A stretch of DNA of 64,000 nt from Alloacidobacterium sp035547425 (GTDB lineage: Bacteria; Acidobacteriota; Terriglobia; Terriglobales; Acidobacteriaceae): contig DASZUU010000055.1 of NCBI GenBank assembly GCA_035547425.1, forward strand, positions 1 to 64,000, given 5' to 3'. This document shows, in pieces, positions 32,539 through 43,500 of this stretch. The notes beneath the pieces were generated by a model. The model saw only the letters and a program-made list of their open reading frames with translations, was not told the origin of the DNA and ran no database searches. The position numbers and the translations under genes were made by a program. How positions within the stretch are numbered: the stretch's first letter is position 1; every line of letters starts with the position of its first letter.

Positions 32539-34119
32539 TTGAGCCAAAAACAGGTGCGGCGCGCACTTTTGAGCGTCACCGATAAGAGTGGTCTGGTTGA
32601 ATTTGCAAAACAGCTAACAAAATTTGGAGTCGAGCTGGTTTCGACCGGCGGAACGGCCAAGGCTCTGAGAGAAGCCGGATTGGCCGTGCGGGATATTTCC
32701 GAGCTGACGGGCTTTCCGGAGATGCTGGATGGCCGCGTGAAGACCCTGCACCCCAAGGTGCATGGCGGGATTCTGCATATTCGGGAAAATGCGGAGCATG
32801 TGGCGGCGGTGAAAGAGCATGGCATCGAGCCGATCGATATGGTAGTGGTGAATCTTTATGCTTTTGAGAAGACGGCGGCGCGTCCGGGGGCAAAGTTCGC
32901 CGAGATCATTGAAAACATCGATATTGGCGGGCCTTCGATGGTGCGCTCGGCGGCAAAAAACTGGGAAGATGTTGCCATCGTCACCGACGCTGCGGATTAT
33001 TCCGCGCTTACAGAAGAACTGGCGGCGAACCAAGGTGCATTGAACCGCGAGACTCGCTGGCGGCTGGCGAAGAAGGCCTTTGCGGTTACGGCAGCGTACG
33101 ATACGGCCATTGCGAATACGCTTGAAAAAATTGCTTCGCCGGAACCGGCGGAAGCGCCTGTGCAGTTCGCCGATCCGGCAACTGCGCCCTTCCCGGAGGC
33201 TTTGCGCATCAACTATCCGCTGGCGATGAGCCTGCGCTATGGGGAGAATCCGCACCAGAAGGCGGCGCTGTATGCGGATGGGTCGGGCACAGGAATTGCG
33301 GGCGTGAAGCAGCTGCAAGGCAAGGAGCTGAGCTATAACAATTTGGTCGATCTGGACGCATGCTGGGAGCTGGCGCAGGAGTTCGACGAGCCGGGCGTGG
33401 CGATTATTAAGCACACGAATCCATGCGGCGCGGCGACAGGATCGACTGTTCTCGAGGCCTACCAGAAGGCTTTGGCTGCCGATCCGGTTTCGGCTTTCGG
33501 CGGCGTGATCGGCATCAATCGCGAAGTGGATGAAGCCGCCGCGGAAGAAATTGCCAAGCTGTTTGTGGAGGCGATTGCGGCTCCCGGGTTTACCGAAGGC
33601 GCACGGTCGCGCTTTGCAGCAAAGAAAAATTTGCGCCTGGTGGAAGTGAAGTCGGCGAAGACGGATCGCGTCATCAAACAGGTTTCAGGTGGATTGCTGT
33701 TGCAGGACGCGGATCATGGCCATGTAACCGCCGCGGAGCTGAAGACGGTTACGGAGCGCAAGCCGACGGAAGAAGAACTGGCGGCGCTGCTTTTTGCATG
33801 GCGCGTTTGCAAGCATGTGAAATCGAATGCGATTGTTTATGCGCGCAATGGGCAGACGATCAGCGTAGGCGCTGGGCAGATGAGCCGCGTGGATGCGGCG
33901 AAGTTCGGAGCGATGAAGGCGATTCTGCCGCTGGAAGGCTGCGTGGCTGCTTCGGATGCGTTCTTTCCCTTTCCGGACGGGCTGGAAGTTGTTGTGGGGG
34001 CGGGAGCTACGGCGGTGATCCAGCCGGGCGGGTCGGTGCGCGACGATGAAGTGATTGCGGCGGCGAATCGGCTGGGGGTTGCGATGGTCTTTACCGGGAT
34101 GCGGCACTTCCGTCACTAA
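32539..34119 (+). CDS. purH: Bifunctional AICAR transformylase / IMP cyclohydrolase
   Basis: This is a ~526-residue enzyme performing the last two steps of IMP synthesis. The IMP cyclohydrolase domain comes first (RALLSVTDKSGLVEFA, STGGTAKALREAG, TLHPKVHGGIL) and the AICAR transformylase domain second (LRYGENPHQKAALY, KHTNPCGAA, SDAFFPFPDGL). TTG at 32539 is chosen because AAGGAG lies seven bases before it; the ATG at 32533 is only one base from that SD. Homologues also start a few residues before RALLSV. Normal length; single gene. Confidence 0.94.
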   Translation: MSQKQVRRALLSVTDKSGLVEFAKQLTKFGVELVSTGGTAKALREAGLAVRDISELTGFPEMLDGRVKTLHPKVHGGILHIRENAEHVAAVKEHGIEPIDMVVVNLYAFEKTAARPGAKFAEIIENIDIGGPSMVRSAAKNWEDVAIVTDAADYSALTEELAANQGALNRETRWRLAKKAFAVTAAYDTAIANTLEKIASPEPAEAPVQFADPATAPFPEALRINYPLAMSLRYGENPHQKAALYADGSGTGIAGVKQLQGKELSYNNLVDLDACWELAQEFDEPGVAIIKHTNPCGAATGSTVLEAYQKALAADPVSAFGGVIGINREVDEAAAEEIAKLFVEAIAAPGFTEGARSRFAAKKNLRLVEVKSAKTDRVIKQVSGGLLLQDADHGHVTAAELKTVTERKPTEEELAALLFAWRVCKHVKSNAIVYARNGQTISVGAGQMSRVDAAKFGAMKAILPLEGCVAASDAFFPFPDGLEVVVGAGATAVIQPGGSVRDDEVIAAANRLGVAMVFTGMRHFRH

Positions 34120-34203
34120 TCCTGATGGATGCGCGTGAGTCCAGAAGGCGGAGTTTCACGTCTATCTGACAGAAATTCCCGCACTCGCTGGTAATAATTG
34201 CTT

Positions 34204-34884
34204 ATGAAAGCACTCACGCGCATCGCATCGGTTCTGGTTCTTGCATTCTTTGCCTTTACTGCTCTCGCTCAACCGCAACAGAATGGCGGTGAAGGCCGTG
34301 GACCGCGCGGCGGCTTCATGGGAATGACCTCTGCCGTTCACGGCACGGTGACTGCCATCGATGGCAGCACCTTCACCATCAAGACGGAGGACGGCACGAG
34401 CTACAAAGTGGCTACGGGGCCGAACACGCACATCATGAAGGACCGCCAGCCGATCAAGGCATCGGACGTTCACACGGGCGATGTGATCATGACCGGCGGC
34501 GAGGTTGACCAGCAGGCGCACACTGTCGGCGCTGTTTTCCTGGCTGTTCTCGATGCCGAGCAGGTTGCGCGCATGAAGCAGATGCAGGCGGATTTCGGCA
34601 AGACATGGACTGCCGGCAAAATTGCGGCAATCAAAGACCTCACGCTCACCATCGACAGGCCCGACAAGAAGACGCAGACCATTACCGTGGATGAGAACAC
34701 ATCCTTCCGCAAGCATCGCGACAGCATAACGCTTGCCGATATCAAGGTGGGCGATACGGTGTCTGCACGCGGCGCGTTACAGAACGGCAACTTTGTCGCC
34801 ACGGAACTGACAGTGATCGATCCGAACCGTCGCCCCGGCGGCGGCCCTGGATTTGGCGGGGCCGGAAACGCTCCACAGCAGTAA
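34204..34884 (+). CDS. Exported protein with two DUF5666-type domains
   Basis: This 226-residue protein has a signal peptide (MKALTRIASVLVLAFFAFTALAQ). Two similar beta-domains follow: HGTVTAIDGSTFTIKTEDG...ASDVHTGDVIMTGG (~45-110) and AGKIAAIKDLTLTIDRP...LADIKVGDTVSARG (~140-205), the DUF5666 pattern of short OB-like folds. The N- and C-terminal tails are glycine-rich (GPRGGF, GGGPGFGGAG). Function is unknown. It ends 26 bp before the TonB-dependent receptor and is probably co-transcribed with it and the VWFA protein. Confidence 0.8.
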   Translation: MKALTRIASVLVLAFFAFTALAQPQQNGGEGRGPRGGFMGMTSAVHGTVTAIDGSTFTIKTEDGTSYKVATGPNTHIMKDRQPIKASDVHTGDVIMTGGEVDQQAHTVGAVFLAVLDAEQVARMKQMQADFGKTWTAGKIAAIKDLTLTIDRPDKKTQTITVDENTSFRKHRDSITLADIKVGDTVSARGALQNGNFVATELTVIDPNRRPGGGPGFGGAGNAPQQ

Positions 34885-34909
34885 ACAGATGCTCATAAGG
34901 ATATTCCCT

Positions 34910-37900
34910 GTGTCTCGATTGCTGACATGCAGTTTTTTGCTGGCCTTACCCGTGGTTTGCTTAGGGCAGACGACGCAGGCGGTTTCAACTCCGACGCAAG
35001 CTGTAACGCAGGCCGGCGGCACGATTCATGGAACAGTGAAGTCGGGAACGACTCCGCTGCCGGGTGTGAGCATTACTGCGACCAATACGCTTACCGGAAA
35101 GAAATACAGCACGGTGACGGATGCTACCGGCGCCTATTCTCTTGCCATTCCGCAGAATGGGCGCTACGTGGTCAAGAGTGATTTTGCCGCATTTGCCGCG
35201 ATTACCAAAGAGGCTTTACTCAATGCCGCATCGCATAACCAGCAAGCAGACTTTGCACTGGTGCTGGCATCGCGCGCTACGCAACAGGAGCAAGGCGGCG
35301 ACCAGGCGGGACAATTAGCGCAGAGGCTGCGGCAGTATGCGGGCAGCGGCTCGCAGAATCTCAGCCTGATGGGCGCGGCGGCTGGATTGATCCAGGCCGG
35401 CGGCGGAAGCTCGAATGCGGATGCTCAACTGCCTACGCTGGCGAACAACTCGGATTTTTCGGGTGAATCGGTGGCTGTGAATGGACAGAGCGGCACGACG
35501 AATCCTTTTGCCGGCCTGGATATGCAGCAGATGCGGCTAAACATGGAGGACAACGAGTTCAACCAATCGCTCTCACAAACACCGGGTAGCGGCGGACGTG
35601 GCGGAGGCTTCGGCGGACGGGGCGGTTTTGGCGGCGGGCCTCCCGGCGGTGGTGGCGGGGTGCGCATACGCGGAAACTTTCGCAACTTCAATCCTGCAAA
35701 GCCGCATGGAGCTATTTTCTGGAATGGCGGGAACTCTGCGCTCAATGCTGAGCCGTTTTCTGTACGCGGCGCGCCGCTCAATCAACCGCCTTACGCTTCC
35801 AATCACTTTGGGCTGACGTTTGTCGGCGCGCCTTACATACCAAAAATTCTTGAGAACGATACGAAGGACTTCCTCTTTTTTACGCTGGCGGGCAATCGCT
35901 CCTCATCACCTTTTAACCAGTATGGAACTGTGCCTACTGCCGCGGAGCGCAGCGGCGATCTTTCTGCGTTGACGGATCAGAACGGCAATCCGATTACGAT
36001 TTACAACCCGGCAAGCGGACCGGGCGGAGCGACCTGCACAGCGAACGGCAATGTGCCGGGACAGCCGTTTGTCGGCAATGTGATTCCGGCAGCATGCATC
36101 TCACCACAGGCTCTGGGCTTGTTGCGCTACATTCCGCAACAGAACCTGCCCGGAGCTTTTCAGAATTATCAGCGCATTACCACCAACCAGACCAACACCA
36201 CGAATGTCGGCTTGCGCTACATGCGCAGCTTTGGAGCAGGCTCCGCAGGCGGCCCGCTGGCGGGGATGATTCGGCAATTTATGGGACAGGGCGGCAACAG
36301 CTGGCGGCAGAGTATCAACGCCAATTTCAATTACAGCCATAATGCGTCCGATGAGCTGAATATCTTTCCCGATCTCGGCGGCAAGCAGCAGATGCACCAG
36401 TATTCGCTGCAAGCCGGCTACTCTTTAGGGAAAGGAAAGCTTACGAACAATCTGACAGCAGGATGGAACCGCAGCAACATCGAGCTGCAGAATTACTTTA
36501 CGAATCAAACGGATGTCGCGCAGCAACTGGGCATCAGCATTTTCGGCGGACAACCTGCGAGCCCGCTCAACTATGGCCTGCCGAATCTCACACTCAACCA
36601 GTTCACGGGCCTTAATGAGCAGCAGCCTAACTTCCATACAAACCAGACGATTTCGGTGAGCGAATCAAGCTCGTGGATTCACAAGAAAAATAACTTCAAG
36701 TTCGGCGGCGACTTCAAGCGCGTTCATCTGGATATGCTGGGCAATGCCAATTCCACCGGAACGTTTTACTTTACGGGCCTTTATACGCAGGAGCCCGGAA
36801 CCGGCGGCAACAACAATGGAGCGCTGGCTACGAGCGGCTCTTCACTTGCGGATATGCTTCTCGGATTTCCGCAGCAAACAGCGCTGCAGGCGCCTTACCA
36901 GAAGGCGTATCTGCGGGAAAACGTCTGGGACCTTTTCTTTCAGGACAGCTGGCAGGCTCTACCCAATTTAACGATCATGGCGGGGCTGCGTTATGAATAT
37001 TTCTCGCCATATTCCGAGAAAGATGATCGCATTGTGAATCTCGACGCGGGGGAGAATTTCACCAGCGTCGTTCCGGTGCAGCCGAACCAGGTTGGTCCTT
37101 ACTCCGGGAAGTTTCCTCGCACGCTGATCGAACCTGAGCGCAATGATTTCTCTCCGCGTATTGGCCTTGCATGGAGAGCGATCAAAGACACTGTGGTTCG
37201 CGCCGGATACGGCATTAACTTTGCCAACGGGCAGTATGTAAAGTTCGTGCAGAACTTTGCCTTCCAGCCGCCTTTCGCAGACGTGCAGACGAATGAAGCG
37301 ACGACTTCCGATGCCGCCATTACGCTGGCGAACGGCTTCCCTGCGCCGCAGGGCTCGGGCAACTACGCAGTCAACAAAAACTTCCGCCTGCCTTATGTGC
37401 AGGTGTGGAATATCGATGTACAGCGCACGCTGCCTCTCGGCATTGTTCTGAATGTCGGCTATAACGGATCGAAGGGCACGCGCCTTGATGTTGTGAGCGC
37501 GCCCGGCCGGAGCGCTACGGAAAGCCTCAGCGGCGTTTATTACGATTGGGAAGACTCCATTGCCTTCTCGAACTACAACGCGCTGGCTGTGCGCCTGCGC
37601 AAGCGCATGCAGAGGGGCATCGCGATTGGCGCGACTTACACCTATTCGCATTCGATCGATAACGCCAGCTCGATTGGCGGCAATGGCGGCACAGGCTTGG
37701 TGGTAGCGCAGAACTGGCAGAACATTCTCGCCGAAAAATCGAATTCGAGCTTCGATATTCGACACAACTTTAAAGGCGATTTCGTTTATGAATTGCCGTT
37801 TGGTCCTGACACGCATCTGCTTACCAGCGGAAATTTCTGGTCGCATGCGCTGGCGAATATTTCATTCTCCGGCAATTTTGATTTCGCTACCGGCGAGCCG

Positions 37901-38299
37901 CTCACTCCGCATTACGAGGCGAGCATTGAAGATGTAGCTCGCGGCAGCGCCGGTTCCTTGCGCCCCGACTATGTTCCCGGGGCCTCGCTTACAACAGGCG
38001 GAGGCACGATTCGCAACTGGTTCAACAAAGCTGCCTTCGATCAGCCCTCCTCTACCTATGGAACAGCGCCGCGCTATTTCATTCCCGGGCCAGGGACTGT
38101 TTCTTTCGACGCTTCACTCTCCAAGAGCATTCGCTTTGGGGATATGCGCAATCTTGAAATGCGCGCTACGGCTAACAACGTTTTCAATACTGTGCAATAT
38201 GCAGGTGTGGATACAACTTTAGGTTCTGCCACCTACGGACAAGTTACCTCCGCCTCTTCCATGCGCCAGTTCACGTTCATGGCACGCTATCGCTTTTAA
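34910..38299 (+). CDS. TonB-dependent receptor, carboxypeptidase-regulatory-like type
   Basis: This is an outer-membrane protein of about 1129 residues. It has a signal peptide (CSFLLALPVVCLGQ), a CarboxypepD_reg/Cna-B-like domain (~25-115; GTVKSGTTPLPGVSITATN), then a long linker with an Arg/Gly-rich block (35584-35664) where a plug would be expected, and from about residue 240 a large barrel with many aromatic strands, ending ...FTFMARYRF. This matches the very large Oar-like receptors expanded in Acidobacteria, probably for plant-derived carbohydrates. The start is GTG at 34910 (AAGGA eight bases upstream); ATG at 34889 would add seven residues. It is followed 12 bp later by the VWFA gene. 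Confidence 0.87.
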   Translation: MSRLLTCSFLLALPVVCLGQTTQAVSTPTQAVTQAGGTIHGTVKSGTTPLPGVSITATNTLTGKKYSTVTDATGAYSLAIPQNGRYVVKSDFAAFAAITKEALLNAASHNQQADFALVLASRATQQEQGGDQAGQLAQRLRQYAGSGSQNLSLMGAAAGLIQAGGGSSNADAQLPTLANNSDFSGESVAVNGQSGTTNPFAGLDMQQMRLNMEDNEFNQSLSQTPGSGGRGGGFGGRGGFGGGPPGGGGGVRIRGNFRNFNPAKPHGAIFWNGGNSALNAEPFSVRGAPLNQPPYASNHFGLTFVGAPYIPKILENDTKDFLFFTLAGNRSSSPFNQYGTVPTAAERSGDLSALTDQNGNPITIYNPASGPGGATCTANGNVPGQPFVGNVIPAACISPQALGLLRYIPQQNLPGAFQNYQRITTNQTNTTNVGLRYMRSFGAGSAGGPLAGMIRQFMGQGGNSWRQSINANFNYSHNASDELNIFPDLGGKQQMHQYSLQAGYSLGKGKLTNNLTAGWNRSNIELQNYFTNQTDVAQQLGISIFGGQPASPLNYGLPNLTLNQFTGLNEQQPNFHTNQTISVSESSSWIHKKNNFKFGGDFKRVHLDMLGNANSTGTFYFTGLYTQEPGTGGNNNGALATSGSSLADMLLGFPQQTALQAPYQKAYLRENVWDLFFQDSWQALPNLTIMAGLRYEYFSPYSEKDDRIVNLDAGENFTSVVPVQPNQVGPYSGKFPRTLIEPERNDFSPRIGLAWRAIKDTVVRAGYGINFANGQYVKFVQNFAFQPPFADVQTNEATTSDAAITLANGFPAPQGSGNYAVNKNFRLPYVQVWNIDVQRTLPLGIVLNVGYNGSKGTRLDVVSAPGRSATESLSGVYYDWEDSIAFSNYNALAVRLRKRMQRGIAIGATYTYSHSIDNASSIGGNGGTGLVVAQNWQNILAEKSNSSFDIRHNFKGDFVYELPFGPDTHLLTSGNFWSHALANISFSGNFDFATGEPLTPHYEASIEDVARGSAGSLRPDYVPGASLTTGGGTIRNWFNKAAFDQPSSTYGTAPRYFIPGPGTVSFDASLSKSIRFGDMRNLEMRATANNVFNTVQYAGVDTTLGSATYGQVTSASSMRQFTFMARYRF

Positions 38300-38311
38300 A
38301 GGAGACAGAAA

Positions 38312-40504
38312 ATGACGATGAAAAAATTTGATGTTCTCCTACGCGGAGCGGGGCGCCTGAGCACAAGCAAGATGCTGTGGCTAGTCGCAGTTCTCATAAC
38401 GCTGATAAGCCCGAACCTACATGCGCAAGATGACCAATCCCAGACTTTCACGCTGAAAGTGAATTCTGATCTCGTTCTCACTAACGTTGTTGTGCGCGAC
38501 AAGAAGACGGGCCAGGTTGTGAAAGGACTTACGCAAAAAGATTTCACCATCAGCGAAAACGGCAAAGCGCAACAGATTGCCACCTTCGATTTTGAGAGCG
38601 TCGATGAAGCTGCCGTGCTCAACGAGGCGACCATCAGCGGCAAATCGGGGAATATTGTCCTGGGCAAGTCTTCTGTTGTGACGGGCGACGCGCTACGCGA
38701 TCATCGGCTCGTCATCCTCTTCTTCGATCTCACTTCGATGCAGCCTGAGGATATCGAGCGCGCACAGGATGCGGCACGCAACTACATCAACAAGCAGATG
38801 CAGGCTGCCGATGTTGTGGCTGTCACTTCGCTGGACGCATCGCTTTCACTCGATCAGGATTTCACGCAGGACAAGCAGCTTCTTCTGAAGGCGGTGAACA
38901 GTTACTCCGGCGACCAGGCGCAGGGCTTTGCGCCGGGTAGCACCAGCACCACCAATCAAGTTGAAGATACGACCGCCTACACGGCAGACGAGAGCGAATA
39001 CAACGACATCAACACTGACCGCGAACTGTATGCTATCGCTGCCATCGCCAAGTCGGTCAACTACATCAACCAGAAGAAGTCTCTGCTCTACTTCTCCGGC
39101 GGCATCTCGCGCGACGGCATCGAGAATCAGGCTTCGCTGCGCTCCGCGATCAACGCCGCTGTACGCTCCAACATGTCCATCTACTCCATCGATTCGCGCG
39201 GCCTGGAAGCCATTTCGCCGCTGGGCGATGCTTCGACGGGAAGCCTGCGCGGCACCAGCGCTTACAACGGCGCTGCATTACAGAATAATCTCGACGCCAA
39301 CTTCAACTCGCAGGAAGTGATGGCGAATCTCTCGTCGGATACCGGCGGAAAAGCTTTCTTCGATTCCAACGACTTCGCTCCGGCCTTTCAGCGCATGCAG
39401 CAGGATACTTCTGCTTATTACGTCATCGGCTTCCGATCGATGGATGCGCGGCGCGACGGCTCTTACCGGCGGTTGTCGATCAAGGTTAATCGCCCTGATG
39501 TAAAGCTGGAGTATCGTCCGGGTTACTACGCGCCTGCGGATTTCAAGCATTCCAACAAGGAAGACCGCGAGCGCGAACTGGATGACCAGCTTGCCAGCGA
39601 CCTGCCCGCAACCGATGTTGCAGTTTATCTACAGGCGCTGTATTTCCGCATGGATGACTTTCACTACGCTATCCCGATCTCGATTCTTGTTCCCGGCTCA
39701 CAGATTCCTTTTGTGAAAGGCGGCGACCGCGACAAGGCCACGCTCGATATCATTGGCGAGGTCAAAGATGCTGCGGGACGTGTTATCGGCAACGCACGCG
39801 ATACGGTCAAGCTTGCTATCGATCAGGCGCAGCAGGTTCGGCAGCGCACCATCCAGTATTCGACCAGCTTTACGCTGCCAGCTGGAAAGTTTCATTTGAA
39901 ATTTGTGGTGCGCGAGAACGAAACCGGACGCATGGGCTCGTTCGAGACAGACATCAACGTGCCCGATCTGCGCAAAGCTCCGGTAAAGCTGAGCTCGGTT
40001 GTGCTGGCCAGTCAGCGCATCCCTGCCGGGAAAAAATCTGACAGCCCACTCATTCGCGATGGCCAGCAGATCGTTCCGAACCTGGCGCATGTCTTCAGGC
40101 AGAACCAGCACCTCTATTTTCTTTATGAGGTCTACAACCCCGCGAAAGCAACGAGCGGAGCAGAACAAACGGGGCAGAATGAGACAAAGCCTAAGGGTAA
40201 GAAGAATGCGAAAGATACGGCTGCAACGCCGGTGCGCGTCTTTACCAGCATTGAATTCCTGAGCAATGGATTGAAGGTTTATGAAACGCCGCTGATCCAG
40301 GCCACGCAGTTGAATGAGCCTTCGCGCGACGCTATCTCCTTCCAGTTCGATGTGCCGCTTACCGATCTGAAGCCCGGCCTTTATACGTGCCAGGTTAATG
40401 TGATTGACGACGCGGGAGGCAGCTTTACATTTCCAAGAATGGCTTTGCTGGTTCGTGAGCCTGGGCCGCAGGCTGCGGTGGCAACGGGAGCTTCGGGCCG
40501 TTAA
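38312..40504 (+). CDS. VWFA-related Acidobacterial domain protein
   Basis: This is a 730-residue exported protein; the hydrophobic segment MLWLVAVLITLISP precedes AQ at the cleavage site. Residues ~45-95 are the leading domain (LVLTNVVVRDKKTGQVVKGL, DFTISENGKAQQI). A von Willebrand A-like domain follows (~125-400) with a modified metal site FFDLTSM, and then a second half with GLYTCQVNVIDDAGG. The pattern matches the acidobacterial VWFA-related family, whose role is unknown; surface adhesion or complex assembly is likely. GGAG seven bases before the ATG fixes the start. It lies 12 bp behind the receptor gene. Confidence 0.9.
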   Translation: MTMKKFDVLLRGAGRLSTSKMLWLVAVLITLISPNLHAQDDQSQTFTLKVNSDLVLTNVVVRDKKTGQVVKGLTQKDFTISENGKAQQIATFDFESVDEAAVLNEATISGKSGNIVLGKSSVVTGDALRDHRLVILFFDLTSMQPEDIERAQDAARNYINKQMQAADVVAVTSLDASLSLDQDFTQDKQLLLKAVNSYSGDQAQGFAPGSTSTTNQVEDTTAYTADESEYNDINTDRELYAIAAIAKSVNYINQKKSLLYFSGGISRDGIENQASLRSAINAAVRSNMSIYSIDSRGLEAISPLGDASTGSLRGTSAYNGAALQNNLDANFNSQEVMANLSSDTGGKAFFDSNDFAPAFQRMQQDTSAYYVIGFRSMDARRDGSYRRLSIKVNRPDVKLEYRPGYYAPADFKHSNKEDRERELDDQLASDLPATDVAVYLQALYFRMDDFHYAIPISILVPGSQIPFVKGGDRDKATLDIIGEVKDAAGRVIGNARDTVKLAIDQAQQVRQRTIQYSTSFTLPAGKFHLKFVVRENETGRMGSFETDINVPDLRKAPVKLSSVVLASQRIPAGKKSDSPLIRDGQQIVPNLAHVFRQNQHLYFLYEVYNPAKATSGAEQTGQNETKPKGKKNAKDTAATPVRVFTSIEFLSNGLKVYETPLIQATQLNEPSRDAISFQFDVPLTDLKPGLYTCQVNVIDDAGGSFTFPRMALLVREPGPQAAVATGASGR

Positions 40505-40559
40505 CTGCGGCAGAACATCACAGGCGAAGAAGAAACGAAAATCGCTGTAGAATAGCGGA

Positions 40560-43500
40560 ATGGAATTGCAGTCTGTTCCGGCGAGTCTTGCCTGGGCGCA
40601 CCCGGTAGTGCAGGAGTGGTTTGTGCGCCGTTTCGGCACGCCTACGGAGCCGCAGGAGCAGGGCTGGCCGCATATTCTGGATGGCAAGCCGGTGCTCATT
40701 TCTGCGCCTACGGGATCGGGCAAGACGCTGGCAGCGTTTCTCATCTGCATTGATCAGCTGATTCGCAAGGCGCTGAAAGGCAGGCTTGGGGCGGATACGG
40801 AAGTCGTTTATGTCTCGCCGCTCAAAGCGCTTTCCAATGATGTGCAGAAAAACCTGGAAACGCCGCTGAAGGAGATTCAGCAGCTGGCGCTGGAGCGCGG
40901 CTATCTCTCGCCGCAGATTCGCACGGCCGTCCGTACGGGCGATACGCTGCCGGTTGAGCGCCAGCGCATGCTCAAGCAGCCGCCGCACATTTTGGTTACT
41001 ACGCCGGAGTCGCTCTACATCCTGCTTACTGCGGAGAAGAGCCGCAACAATCTGCGGCATGTGCGCACGGTGATCGTGGATGAAATTCATGCCATGGCCG
41101 ATGACAAGCGCGGCGCGCATCTGGCTCTTACGCTGGAGCGGCTGGATGCCCTTGTTTGCGGCGAGAATCGGCTTTGTGTCGGCGATTGGGTCACGGCAAA
41201 CGGCACGCCGCCGCAGCGCATCGGGCTTTCGGCTACGCAGAATCCGATTGAGCTAGTGGGGGATTTTCTGCGGGGCGGCAATCCGCAGCGCGTGGAGATT
41301 GTGCAGGTAGGACAACGACGCCGGCTTGATCTCGCTATTGAGATTCCGACAGAAGAATTGGGCGCAGTGGCCAGCAATGCCATCTGGGACAGCATTTATG
41401 AACGGCTTGCGGCATTGGCGATGGAGCATCGCTCGACGCTGGTGTTTGTAAACACGCGCAAGCTGGTGGAGAGGCTTGCCTTTCGACTGAGCGAATTGCT
41501 TGGCGAAGAAAATGTCGCCGCGCACCACGGTAGCCTTTCGCGCAAGCTGCGCCTGGAGGCAGAACGCAAGCTCAAGGAGGGCGAGATTCGGCTGCTGGTG
41601 GCGACGGCATCGCTGGAGCTTGGCATTGATATCGGCAACGTCGATCTTGTGTGCCAGATCAACTCGCCGCGCGCGGTGGCTGTGGCGATGCAGCGCGTGG
41701 GTCGGGCGGGACACTGGCGCGGCGCGATTCCCAAGGGGCGATTCTTTGCTACGACGCGCGATGACCTGTTGGAGCAGGCTGCGCTAGTTCGGGCCATGCG
41801 AGCGGGCGTGCTGGATAAGCTGGAGATCCCGCCAAAGCCGCTGGACGTGCTGATGCAACAGATTGTGGCGGCGTGCGCTGCGGAGCCGTGGGAGGAAGAC
41901 GCTCTCTTTGGCGTGTTGCGCAGAGCGCAGCCGTATCGCGATCTGGCGCGCGATGAGTTCGAGGAAGCGCTATGCCTGCTCACAGATGGCATTGAGGCCA
42001 GCCGCGGACGGTATGGTTCGTACCTGCTGCGGGACCGTGTGCATGGGCGCATCCAGGCAAGACGCGGCGCGCGCACGACCGCGGTTTCCAATGGCGGCGC
42101 GATTCCCGATACTGCTCTCTTTGCCGTGATTGCAGAGCCGGAAGGCGTGCAGATTGCTACGCTCGATGAGGACTTTGCGATCGAGTCGTCGGCTGGAGAT
42201 ATTATTCTGCTCGGCAATACCAGCTGGCGCGTCTTGGGTGTTGAGAGCGCGGGACGCGTGCGCGTGGAAGATGCGCATGGACAGCCGCCTACCGTTCCCT
42301 TCTGGCGCGGAGAAGCGCCGCAGCGCACAATTGAGCTGTCGCAGTTCATCAGTGATTTGCGCGAGGAACTGGACCTCCGCACGCAGGATGTTCTGCCGGG
42401 ATATATCAGCCAGTCACATCCGAAGATTGCCGAGACGGTTGCATGGCTTAAGGATGAGTGCGGCCTCTGCGATTCCGGCGCGGAGCAACTGATTGGCTAC
42501 ATCGTTGCCGGCCGCTCTGTATTAGGCACTGTGCCTACGCTAACGACGATTGTCGCGGAGCGCTTCTTCGACGAAGGCGGCGGCATGCAGCTTGTTCTGC
42601 ATGCTCCGTTTGGAGGGCGCATCAACAAGGCGTGGGGATTGGCTCTGCGCAAACGCTTCTGCCGCGGCTTCAATTTCGAGCTGCAGGCAGCGGCGACGGA
42701 CAACGGGCTGAACATCTCGCTGGCCGAGCAGCATAGCTTTCCGTTGAGCGATGTCTTCCAGTTTCTTACTGACCAGACGGTAACGGAGCTGCTGCAGCAG
42801 GCTTCGCTGACATCGCCGATCTTCAAGGCGCGCTGGAAGTGGGATGCCGGCCGCAGCCTGCAATTGCTGCGTTTCAGGAACGGCAAGAAGATTCCGCCGC
42901 AGATTCAGCGAACACGCGCGGACGATCTGCTGGCCAGCGTCTTTCCGCAGGTGGCGGCCTGTCAGGAGAACATCGAGGGCGACATCGAGATTCCGAATCA
43001 TCCGCTGGTGCGCGAGGTAATGAAAGATGTGCTGGGCGAGGCGATGGACCTCGAAGGCTTGAAACGTGTGCTGGCTGACATGCATGCGGGGCGCATTCGC
43101 TGTGTTGCTGTGGATACGGCGACGCCATCGCACTTTGCGCATGAGATGCTGAATGCGAATCCGTATGCGTTTCTTGACGATGCTCCGCTGGAAGAGCGTC
43201 GCGGGCGTGCGGTGAGCCTGCGCGGCGTACTGCCGGACAATCTGCTGGGCGATGCGGGCAGGCTTTCGCCGGAGGCAATTGCATCTGTGCGCGATGAGAC
43301 ATGGCCGGATGTGCGCGACGAGCATGAACTGCATGATCTGTTGTGCTCGCTGGTGATTGTGCCTGCGGAGACGCTGGCGCTTTCCGCGGCGCTGGATTGG
43401 GATGTGTTCTTCTCGCGGCTGGAATCGCAGGGACGCGCTGCGCTTGCGATGGTTGGCGAGCGTGCTTATCTTTGCGCAGCAGAACGTGCGGAATGGCTGA

